Part shown: piece by piece, positions 15,097 through 22,754 of the stretch | Layout: each line of letters begins with the position of its first letter | Numbering within the stretch: the first letter of the stretch is position 1 | Source of the DNA: an uncultured Methanobrevibacter sp. | GTDB taxonomy: Archaea; Methanobacteriota; Methanobacteria; Methanobacteriales; Methanobacteriaceae | Direction: 5' to 3' | Length of the DNA stretch: 23,463 nt | NCBI GenBank assembly: GCA_900319985.1 | Contig: ONQL01000019.1 | Coordinates: forward strand, 1 to 23,463 | Position numbers and translations under genes: made by a program | The notes under the pieces: model-generated | Seen by the model: the letters and a program-made list of their open reading frames with translations, nothing else | What the model was told of the DNA's origin: nothing | Database searches by the model: none

Positions 15097-16368
15097 ATGA
15101 ATCGCAGGAATAAGCTGTTTATCTTTGGATTGATTTTACTTGTTTTGTTCACGGTTTCATCCGCATCAGCTAGTGAAAACGTTACGGATGTGGTTTCAGA
15201 TGATGATAATCTGGTTGATGGACTGGATGTTGTGGTAGATGGTAAAAAGGATGTTTCAGTTGAATATGATGCTAAACTCAGTGCTAAAGATGTAAATGAA
15301 CAATATGATTTCTATGGCAATGTAATCAAGGTGGCTCTCAAGGACAGTAAAGGTAAACTAATTAAAAATCAAAACGTTAAGGTTATTTGGGATGGAAAAC
15401 TTTCTGAAAATTCTTATGATGAGGATGGTGGAAAATATTACTTTGATGCAAGCGTTAGAGGAGCTGGAAACCATAAGGTAAAGATTATGCTAGTCGATTC
15501 AAGTTATTCTGCTAAACCTATTGTAATTAATGTGAAATTAACAAAGGCACCAGTCAAAATGACTGCTAAGAAATGGATTTCCACCACAAAGTCAGTTACT
15601 GTTTTGAAAGTTGCCGTTAAGGACAAGCAGGGGTATTATGTTCAGGATGGTGTGGTCAAGTTCAAAATCAATGGCAAAACATACAAAGCCAAAGTCAATG
15701 ATGGGATAGCTATCAAGAAAATCAAACTCAAAAAGGCTAAAAATTATAATTACAGAGCTACCTTTGTCTCTAAAAATTATATATCTAAATCTGTAACTTC
15801 AAAGGTTTATGTAAAAAAAGCTAAGAAGTATTATAAAATTAAAGCCGGAAAATACAGTATTAAATTGCCTTATAAGAAGTATTTAAGATTAATCAATGCC
15901 AAAAATAATAATAAAAATGGTTATGTAAGTCTAAAAACCGGCAAATTCTATTATTATGATGCTCCTGCATATAAAACAGTCCAAGTAAAGAAAACTAAAT
16001 GGGTTTATAAAAAGGTTTTAACCTATGAATCTTTTTATTATGGTGATGGAACCTATGACTCATATTCATACAGCTTAAGTAAGTATTATAGGGCTGGCTG
16101 GAAATGGTATGGATCATATGATAAAAGTTTTGTTGATGGTTATGTATCTTATGCCAAATTAAAAAAGAAGGTGACCTATACAGTTTCTAAACAAGTTAGA
16201 AACGGATATAAAAGCGCTAAAAGTCCAATTTATGTGATGGTAGAAATATTGCCTAAAGACGGTCAGATTAAAAAGGGTGATTATATACGTGCTTGGACTG
16301 CCGGCGGTGGTGAAATGGGCACCAGATTGGCATTCCATAAGATTGATTTCTATACATACAGTCCTTAA
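15097..16368 (+). CDS. Secreted Ig-like protein with Tyr/Lys-rich C-terminal domain
   Basis: 423 residues. The signal peptide (KLFIFGLILLVLFTVSSASA) is followed by SENVTDVV, matching the start of the mature 7056 protein. Two Ig-like domains follow (about 60-150, NVIKVALKDSKGKLIKNQNV; and 150-240, VLKVAVKDKQGYYVQDGVV). The last 180 residues are very rich in Tyr and Lys: a YSIKLPYKKYLRLI segment comparable to YTLTKEQYLQVIK in the 598 protein, VQVKKTKWVYKK, then YVMVEILPKDGQIKKGDYIR and a GGGEMGTRLAFHKIDFYTYSP end. I do not recognise this domain. Its high charge and aromatic content would suit binding to pseudomurein or another anionic surface polymer (inference). A hairpin terminator starts at the stop codon. 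Confidence 0.78.
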   Translation: MNRRNKLFIFGLILLVLFTVSSASASENVTDVVSDDDNLVDGLDVVVDGKKDVSVEYDAKLSAKDVNEQYDFYGNVIKVALKDSKGKLIKNQNVKVIWDGKLSENSYDEDGGKYYFDASVRGAGNHKVKIMLVDSSYSAKPIVINVKLTKAPVKMTAKKWISTTKSVTVLKVAVKDKQGYYVQDGVVKFKINGKTYKAKVNDGIAIKKIKLKKAKNYNYRATFVSKNYISKSVTSKVYVKKAKKYYKIKAGKYSIKLPYKKYLRLINAKNNNKNGYVSLKTGKFYYYDAPAYKTVQVKKTKWVYKKVLTYESFYYGDGTYDSYSYSLSKYYRAGWKWYGSYDKSFVDGYVSYAKLKKKVTYTVSKQVRNGYKSAKSPIYVMVEILPKDGQIKKGDYIRAWTAGGGEMGTRLAFHKIDFYTYSP

Positions 16369-16394
16369 AGATAAGTTTTTACTTGTCTTTTTTT
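16368..16394 (+). terminator. Hairpin terminator after the 15097 gene
   Basis: AAGATAAGT (16368-16376) and ACTTGTCTT (16381-16389) form a 9-bp stem with one T/G wobble and a TTTT loop, running straight into T-rich sequence. It begins at the last base of the stop codon. Confidence 0.7.
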
Positions 16395-16434
16395 ATTATT
16401 TTTTGATAAATCTAAAAAATATGGTGAAAAAACT

Positions 16435-17184
16435 ATGGATAAAAAATATTTGATAATAATACTGATTGCAATCGTTGCAATACTTGCAGTAGGCATTATA
16501 CTCAGTGCTGGAACCCATCATGAAAAAACATATAAACCATATAACTTCAGTGCAACATGCAGTATAGAATTGCCGACCTGGATAAACTTCAGCAATGGAG
16601 CAGGAGATTTGAATTCCAGCAGTAATGTAATGGGGTCAAATGTTAAATCTACAACAAAAGCATTGTTCGGCAACAATGAAGTAATGCAGATTACATATGG
16701 GCATAGTACTGTTGATGGAGCAAATGTGGGTGCAGATTTAAATGATAATCTGGTATTGGAACAAAATGGTAAAAAGGTATATACTCGTACGGTAATGAAT
16801 GAAAAAACAGGTGAATCAATTAGTGTAATGGGTGAAAATCAAGAGGTAGTGAATTATATAGCAGACCATGTGAAATTCAGCGGTAATTCTACAAAAACCA
16901 ATAATACAACAGATGATAAAGTTGTTTATACTCCGCCATCTACAAATAACAACAAATCCAATGATGATAAAAAGTATTCTCAGCAAGATTTAGACCGTGC
17001 TAGAGCTGATGGTTATCTGCAAGGTTATGATGATTCAATGTTATATTATGATGATTATGGGTCCTGGTCATCCGGTTCATCCAGTTCAAGCTCATCAGGC
17101 TCATCCAGTTCAGGAAGTGGCAGCAGTAGCAGCGGATCATCGAGTTCTAGCGGCTCAAGTAATGTTGAAACCACTGTAGGGTAA
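16435..17184 (+). CDS. Small N-terminally anchored surface protein with Ser/Gly-rich tail
   Basis: 249 residues; function unknown. Residues 5-25 (YLIIILIAIVAILAVGIILSA) are a single membrane anchor or uncleaved signal. A folded part (about 35-150) has FSATCSIELPTWINFSNGAG and, later, YTRTVMNEKTGESISVMGEN. A polar linker with TPPSTNNNKSN, a short helix-like QQDLDRARADGYLQGYDDSM, and about 40 residues of nearly pure Ser and Gly (from about 212) complete it. GGTGA at 16423-16427, seven bases before the ATG, supports the start. It is separated from the previous gene by a terminator, so it probably has its own promoter, though the gap is only 66 bases. The Ser/Gly tail looks like a flexible, possibly glycosylated spacer (inference). 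Confidence 0.75.
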   Translation: MDKKYLIIILIAIVAILAVGIILSAGTHHEKTYKPYNFSATCSIELPTWINFSNGAGDLNSSSNVMGSNVKSTTKALFGNNEVMQITYGHSTVDGANVGADLNDNLVLEQNGKKVYTRTVMNEKTGESISVMGENQEVVNYIADHVKFSGNSTKTNNTTDDKVVYTPPSTNNNKSNDDKKYSQQDLDRARADGYLQGYDDSMLYYDDYGSWSSGSSSSSSSGSSSSGSGSSSSGSSSSSGSSNVETTVG

Positions 17185-17330
17185 TATATTAAAGTGTTAC
17201 ATTAATTATACGTATTGCATTGCAGTATTTCAGCATCACAACCGATTTTAATGTAAGTTATGTTGGTGCATGAAGTATTTGCTCTTATGGTCGAAGCAAG
17301 TCATTAATTGAAAAATATGCATAATTTCAG

Positions 17331-17378
17331 AAAAGATAATTTTAAGTAATTATCTTTTATTTTTTTTTTTTTTTTTTT
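17331..17378 (+). terminator. Perfect 11-bp hairpin terminator with 18-T tract
   Basis: AAAAGATAATT (17331-17341) and AATTATCTTTT (17348-17358) are perfect complements with a six-base loop, followed by TA and a run of 18 T. It lies about 147 bases after the 17184 stop; I see no convincing gene in between. Confidence 0.78.
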
Positions 17379-17386
17379 ATTTTCGA

Positions 17387-17458
17387 GTGTTGGCGGAAAT
17401 TATTTAATTTTGAACATGTTCCATGTTCTCCTTTAATTTTTTTTTAGTGCAAAATTTT
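17387..17458 (+). mobile_element. Solitary end of the IS1182-like element (remnant)
   Basis: GTGTTGGCGGAAATTATT (17387-17404) matches the 18-base terminal repeat of the element at 21303-22781 with one change. The next bases, ttttgaacat (17408-17417), match the right end of that element, and a later ttaattt...gtgcaaa.tttt block resembles the left end at about 21371-21407. No transposase remnant follows. This is a leftover end or a short non-autonomous copy of the same IS family. Confidence 0.6.
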
Positions 17459-17557
17459 AAGACCAAACACTAACAAAACCAAACTAACATTAACATCTGC
17501 AATTCAAAAAGACACACTAAAAAATACTCCTATATCCCCAAACACTAAATACTTCAA

Positions 17558-17675
17558 AACCTAAAAACCCCACAGTTAATGTCAAAGCAATGTGATTAAA
17601 CAGATTAAATTATACTAAAAAACGACTAAAAAAGATTAACAAGGACATCACCGGCAAATCAGATTAAAACTCGGT
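17558..17675 (+). repeat. Intergenic motif cluster: GTTAATGTCA and repeated GATTAAA, copy 1
   Basis: The stretch holds AGTTAATGTCA (17574-17584) followed by tgattaaa, cagattaaa, agattaa and cagattaaaa at about 12-30 base spacing. A matching arrangement (aaaacc, GTTAATGTCA, tgattaaa, cagatta) follows the same beta-helix gene at 21119-21187. The rest of 17459-17865 is AT-rich with no gene visible. Confidence 0.45.
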
Positions 17676-17865
17676 AACATTAGTACTGTCAATTAAGAAA
17701 TTGCTTTATCTAATGGCAATGGTTAATGTTAAATCCAACTAATGAATTAATCAAAAACCAGTGAAAATAAGATTGTTGAAAGTGACTAAGGGGGTAAAAG
17801 CAGTTTTCTTTTCATAAAAAGATTTAATAAAAGCATGTTAATATACTATTATTTAGGTGCTGGTG

Positions 17866-20800
17866 ATGAATCTTTTTAATAAAATCAAAACATCATTAAT
17901 AAAATCAGAAGAAAACAATTTTAAATACTTATATGGTCTGCTTAAAAATGAAAGCGAAATAGATTTAAAGACGGATATTGTCTTGGATGATTCGGAAATT
18001 GATGAATTTAAGGAGGGAATAAAAATTGACAGGAACAATGTTGTCATCAACGGTAATGGACATGTCATTGATGGGAAAAACATTGCCCGGATTTTTGATA
18101 TCACAGGAAAAAACGTTGCTCTTAAAAACATCAGATTTAAAAACGGATACTCAGAATTCGGAGGCTGGGTTCAAAATAGAGGCGTCACAGACATAATCGA
18201 CTGTGAGTTTGCAAATGACGTATCATCTGACAGCACAACCATCTACAACTACAGCAAAGCTAGTATTACCAACTGTAGATTCAATCTGAAAACAGCTAAC
18301 GGTTCATCATACAGGATCCTGTTGAACAGCAAAATGGCAAGATGTTATATCAAAAAATGTTCCCTTAAAAATGAATTAATCTTCAATATGGGTTTTCTGA
18401 TTATAGATGAAAATGAGAGAAAACTGGAAAATAATGTCTCAAACGACGAGGGTCAGATATTCATCATGTCCAAAAAACCCCAAAGAGAAAACATCAGCGA
18501 TTATATCTATAATCTCACCCATGGGGAAAAGGAAATCACACTTAACGGCGATTTGATTTTAGATGGAAAAAGCATCCTTCTTGACACTGATAATCTAATC
18601 ATTGATGGAAATCATCATGTAATAACAAGCATGCATGAATTGGGATTATTTAAGATTTTAGGCAACAATATTACTCTAAAGAACATGATTTTTAAAGATT
18701 CTCATGCAGAATATGTCAATGGAGGTGCAATTGAAAGCAAAGGGAAAAATCTGAGAATTGAAAATTGCATATTCGAAAACAATTCCTCGTTGTGGAGCGG
18801 AGGGGCAATTGAAAGTGACGGGTCACTTCAGATTGAAGATTCGATTTTCATTAGAAATTCTGCAAAAAACGGAGCAGTCATTACAAGTGGAGGGGATTTG
18901 AAGATTGTCAACTGTGAATTTGCATCCAATGAAAGTACCTGCACTTCCTCTAGAAAATCTGTAAAAATTGAAAACTCAATATTCAAGGACAATTTCAGAA
19001 AAGACCTGTCATTAAGTGGCATAGCCTCAATATGTGATTGTGAATTCATAAAAGATATTGAAAATAATCATGAATCAATTAACCTCAAAACTTGCAATCT
19101 GGAAATGAAAAATACATATTTTACAAACAATCGTCAAAGTGCAGGCATTACTGCAAAAGATTCCAAGATTGACATTGAAGATAGCAGATTTAAAGACTGT
19201 TTAAAAGCAATAAATGCGGAAAAGTGCGATTTGATGTTGAAAAAAAGCAAATTCACAAACAACCTCGAATGCATTTCAAGCGATTCCTATCTGACTATCT
19301 ACAAATGTGAATTTTCACAAAAAGAAAAAGATGAATTTGCAGTTAGAATTGAAGGAAATGCCGATTCATCATTTTCCATTCAAAACACTATATTCAACTG
19401 TGAATCTGAAAAAATTTTACATATCATGGAGGGTTACTGCATTCTTAGATACAATGAATATGCTCTCAAAGACAATTATGCAATCTTCAATGAAAATGGG
19501 GAAATCGAAATTATTAATGAAAAATTCAATAATCCTGCATCAAAATGCATTTACAGCAATTATATTATTAAAAGTGATGATGATATAGAAAATTTGATTG
19601 AAAAGGGAGAAAACTGCCAAATAAAACCTATAAAACAGATGCCTCCTTTGAAGTATAAAGGATTCACCTACCTCGAAAATCTGATTAATGAAAATGATGA
19701 GATTACTCTGGAGCATGACATTTTAATGCATGAATCAGAACAGGATTATTTTGAAGGAGGGATTGAGATTAGCAAAGATAATTTAAGAATCAACGGCAAC
19801 GGCCACACAATTGATGGCAGTGAATTATCAAGGATATTCTATATCACTGCAAACAACGTTATACTGGAAAACATCACTTTCAAAAATGGAAAATACATCA
19901 GGAGCAAATTTGACAGTTACGCCTGCGGCGGAGGTGCCATTTATCTTCTGCATGATACTTCACTGAAACTCATCAACTGCATATTCACGGATAACTCTTC
20001 AAGACAGTCATCGGGTGCAATCAGAAATAATGGAGAGAGATTAACAGTTATCGGCTCTGAATTTGAAAACAACATTGCACATAATGGGAATTCCGGAGCA
20101 ATATATAATGAATGCGGAGAGTTAACCATTGAGAATTGCCAATTCAAATCCAATAATTCAAATACCTATGCTGGAGCCATCTATAATGAAAATGGGACTT
20201 TGAACATAAGTTCCTCAATATTTAAAAATAACAATGTGGAACTCTCATACTTTGGAGGAAGCGAAAGTGGAAATGCATACGCTGAAGAAAAAGATCTCTT
20301 CAAAGAAAACAGGGGTGGCGCCATATATAACAAAAATGGAGATTTAAATGTTTTAACTACGAATTTTGAGGAAAATGAATGCTCAAAAGGAGGGGGAATT
20401 TATAATACAGGAAATTCCTTTAGAATAATAGACTGTTACTTCAGCAAAAATAAATCTGAAGAAGGAGCATCAATATACAATTCAAACAAAAACAAATTTG
20501 TATTCACAAGCTGTATTTTCGAAGACAATGACTCTCAGGGAGCCGGAATTTATAATAAAGAAAGTATCCTTGATTTGGAAAAATGCAATTTTAACAATAA
20601 TGTCTCATCACAAAACGGGACTGCCCTATACAATAACAATGGGGTTTTAAACCTGAAAAAATGTATTTTCAATTCAAACAGAGCAGTTTGGGGAAAATGC
20701 GGTGGAGCAATATCTTCCTTTTATGGCACCATCAATATTGAAAACTGCAATTTTAAAAGAAATGAAGCCAGAAACGGTGGAGTGATTGATAACTATAATG

Positions 20801-21105
20801 GAAAAGTGTACATAAATAGTAGTAATTTTGATGAAAACAATTCAGAGTGGAAAGGAGGATCACTACTGAACAGGGAAAGAGGATACTTTAACGTTAGCAA
20901 CTGCAATTTCAATAACAATAATGCAAAAACTGCAACAGACATATACAATCTTGCTGGAGAAATTGAATTATTCCGATGTGTGTTTAAAAACAATGAAAAA
21001 TCAATAATAATTAACAAAGACTGCATAACACTAAAAGAATGTGAACTGGCAGATTATCATGAAATTTTCGATTTTGAAAATGCCACAACCAATATAATGC
21101 CCTAA
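17866..21105 (+). CDS. Large beta-helix (GGAIYN repeat) protein without a signal peptide, three N-cap modules
   Basis: 1,079 residues from the ATG at 17866 (AGGTG at 17855-17859, six bases upstream). A GTG at 17857 is in frame but overlaps that site, and a TAG directly precedes it. The protein begins MNLFNKIKTSLIKSEENNF, with no hydrophobic signal and no membrane helix anywhere. It has three copies of the N-cap module that opens the beta-helix in the secreted paralogues: VVINGNGHVIDG with RIFDITGKNVALKNI (about 60-95), LIIDGNHHVIT with LFKILGNNITLKNMIF (about 243-280), and LRINGNGHTIDG with RIFYITANNVILENI (about 640-680). Helical turns include NGGAIESKG, SGGAIESDG, GGGAIYLLH and RGGAIYNKN, with many x-N-C-x-F steps. 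There are no Ig domains. It is more Lys/Glu/Asn/Cys-rich than its neighbours. A cytosolic role or unusual export is possible; enzymatic activity is not evident. Confidence 0.82.
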   Translation: MNLFNKIKTSLIKSEENNFKYLYGLLKNESEIDLKTDIVLDDSEIDEFKEGIKIDRNNVVINGNGHVIDGKNIARIFDITGKNVALKNIRFKNGYSEFGGWVQNRGVTDIIDCEFANDVSSDSTTIYNYSKASITNCRFNLKTANGSSYRILLNSKMARCYIKKCSLKNELIFNMGFLIIDENERKLENNVSNDEGQIFIMSKKPQRENISDYIYNLTHGEKEITLNGDLILDGKSILLDTDNLIIDGNHHVITSMHELGLFKILGNNITLKNMIFKDSHAEYVNGGAIESKGKNLRIENCIFENNSSLWSGGAIESDGSLQIEDSIFIRNSAKNGAVITSGGDLKIVNCEFASNESTCTSSRKSVKIENSIFKDNFRKDLSLSGIASICDCEFIKDIENNHESINLKTCNLEMKNTYFTNNRQSAGITAKDSKIDIEDSRFKDCLKAINAEKCDLMLKKSKFTNNLECISSDSYLTIYKCEFSQKEKDEFAVRIEGNADSSFSIQNTIFNCESEKILHIMEGYCILRYNEYALKDNYAIFNENGEIEIINEKFNNPASKCIYSNYIIKSDDDIENLIEKGENCQIKPIKQMPPLKYKGFTYLENLINENDEITLEHDILMHESEQDYFEGGIEISKDNLRINGNGHTIDGSELSRIFYITANNVILENITFKNGKYIRSKFDSYACGGGAIYLLHDTSLKLINCIFTDNSSRQSSGAIRNNGERLTVIGSEFENNIAHNGNSGAIYNECGELTIENCQFKSNNSNTYAGAIYNENGTLNISSSIFKNNNVELSYFGGSESGNAYAEEKDLFKENRGGAIYNKNGDLNVLTTNFEENECSKGGGIYNTGNSFRIIDCYFSKNKSEEGASIYNSNKNKFVFTSCIFEDNDSQGAGIYNKESILDLEKCNFNNNVSSQNGTALYNNNGVLNLKKCIFNSNRAVWGKCGGAISSFYGTINIENCNFKRNEARNGGVIDNYNGKVYINSSNFDENNSEWKGGSLLNRERGYFNVSNCNFNNNNAKTATDIYNLAGEIELFRCVFKNNEKSIIINKDCITLKECELADYHEIFDFENATTNIMP

Positions 21106-21118
21106 ATTCCAGATTAAT

Positions 21119-21187
21119 ATCTCAAAACCAACCGTTAATGTCACGCCATATGATTAAAACTAAACAATAACAGATTAGATTAAAAAA
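21119..21187 (+). repeat. Intergenic motif cluster, copy 2, with CGTTAATGTC
   Basis: aaaacc, CGTTAATGTC (21133-21142), tgattaaa and cagattagattaaa occur in the same order as at 17558-17675. The two copies therefore flank the 17866-21105 gene. A short A/T-only palindrome (tttctttaaaagaaa, 21191-21205) follows but lacks a T-tract nearby. The remaining bases to 21302 are AT-rich and hold no gene. Confidence 0.45.
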
Positions 21188-21302
21188 GCATTTCTTTAAA
21201 AGAAAAGAATTTGTTAAAATTGGGGAAAATGGTGTGGGAGGAAAATCCCGGCATGGATAAAAATATGGGAAATTAAATTTTATTTTTTTTTTGAGATATT
21301 GA

Positions 21303-21320
21303 GTGTTGGCAGAAATTATT
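21303..21320 (+). repeat. Left terminal inverted repeat of the IS1182-like element
   Basis: GTGTTGGCAGAAATTATT; exact reverse complement at 22764-22781, one-base variant at 17387-17404. Confidence 0.85.
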
Positions 21321-21563
21321 GAGTTTTAAATTTAATTTAATTTTTTAACCTATTTTTTCTATTTTATTAAATTCTGTTCAATTTTAATTTGTGCAAATTT
21401 TTTTCCATGAATACTCACTATTTTTTAAATTAATCCTCTTGTTACAGGTAATTTATTCTAATTATTTATTAAAATTAGTAATATTTAATTTTAATACTTT
21501 ATTACTAATTATTCTAACTATAAGTTATAATTATTTAATTCAATATAGGATTTTTTAATTGTA

Positions 21564-22715
21564 ATGATTTTGAATAACTATATTTTGAGCGATAAAAGCA
21601 AGGAAATAGAAGAAATGGAAGATGAATTTCAGCTAATGTATCTTGCATCAACAATCATTGATGGTACTTTTAATTTCTTTAAAATCGAACGAAAAATTTC
21701 CAATGTTGGAAAACCACCTTGACCTCAAAGATATGATAAAACTAATTATTATGGATATATAAATAAAATTACAAGCACAGTGGAACTGGCTTATAATGCA
21801 AAGTACAATCATGTGTATAATTTAATTTCACATGTCCTAAAACCAAGTGACAGAACAATACGTAATTATTCTAAGTATTTTCAGTCAATTTACCAATTAA
21901 TTATGAGTTTTATCCTAATTGTGGCCAATAAATTGGATTAACAGATTTTGAACATATTGCAATTGATGGAACAATAAAAAATGATTACAATTCTTCATTC
22001 AATTATATGTGGAGTTAATATAGTTCAAAATCCCACGGACCATTATCAAATTCCTGCATTAATGAATCAAATCCTCGTTAATTTACAAATTAAACCCCAA
22101 ATCAGTGCGGATACGATCTATTCATCACTAGCAAATTTGAAATATCTCGAGGAATTAGGTATAACTGCTTTAATTCCAACAAAACAGCAAAATAGAGAGA
22201 ATTCAGGTAATCTGCCTGACAACCATTTGCTATAGATTATTTTGTTTTTGATGAATATAAACATGTTTTCATTTGTCTCAATAATGAAGAATTAACCCTT
22301 GATGAAGCATATCCTGTCCCACAAGAAAAAGATGGGGAAAATAAAATCAAACGGGTCTATTCCAACTATCAAGCCTGCAAAAATTGCAAATACAAAGGAA
22401 ATGCTACACAACTAACCATAGAACAATAATTAGGTATGTTCATGAAGTTACTTACAAAGTTGAAAGATTAATGTCTACTAAAGATGGAATAAAAGACTAT
22501 AAGTTTTGTTCAAAGACTGTAGAAGCACATAATGGAATTTTCAAAAGAATTCACAACTATGATTGCCTTCAATAATTGGTTTAAAAATAGTACAAAACCT
22601 AATGTTCACAATTGTAGCATCCTACAACTTAATAAGACTGTTTAATCTTATTAAAGAGAATAAAATGAATTTACACTCAGTTATTAGTTCAATAAAATTC
22701 ATATCACTAACTTAA
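21564..22715 (+). pseudogene. IS1182-family transposase, disrupted by stops, frameshifts and a deletion
   Basis: Joining frames recovers a transposase. From ATG 21564 the frame reads MILNNYILSDKSKE to KIERKISNVGKPP, meets TGA (21720-21722), and continues in frame with PQRYDKT, YYGYINKITSTVELAYN and LKPSDRTIRNYSKYF. A one-base shift then gives TDFEHIAIDGTIKN (first catalytic Asp, codon 21965-21967). After a jump where about 100 residues seem deleted come NIVQNPTDHYQIP, ISADTIYSSLANL (second Asp) and ALIPTKQQNREN. A shift gives FAIDYFVFDEYKHVFICLNN and KIKRVYSNYQACKNCKYK; another gives HRTIIRYVHEVTYKVERLM and KTVEAHNGIFKRIH (catalytic Glu); a last one gives the tail GLKIVQNLMFTIVASYN to KFISLT. 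Family placement rests on this motif order. The gene is certainly non-functional. Confidence 0.85.
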
Positions 22716-22754
22716 AAAATATTAAAAAAATATAATGGAGTAAATGAAAAATGT

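Noticed and set aside
16997..17179. Overlapping plus-strand frame rich in His, Pro and Ala
   Set aside because: It is the out-of-frame reading of the Ser/Gly-coding tail of the 16435 gene.
17185..17330. Possible short peptide ATG-AAG-TAT-TTG near 17270
   Set aside because: Only 13 codons, with no support beyond a GGTG placed too close to the ATG.
17857..17865. Upstream GTG start giving MLVMNLF for the signal-less beta-helix gene
   Set aside because: It overlaps the AGGTG ribosome site, which is well placed for the ATG at 17866, and adds no signal peptide.
21981..22575. Two open frames (21981-22235 and 22384-22575) as separate small genes
   Set aside because: Their translations are consecutive pieces of one broken IS1182-like transposase.
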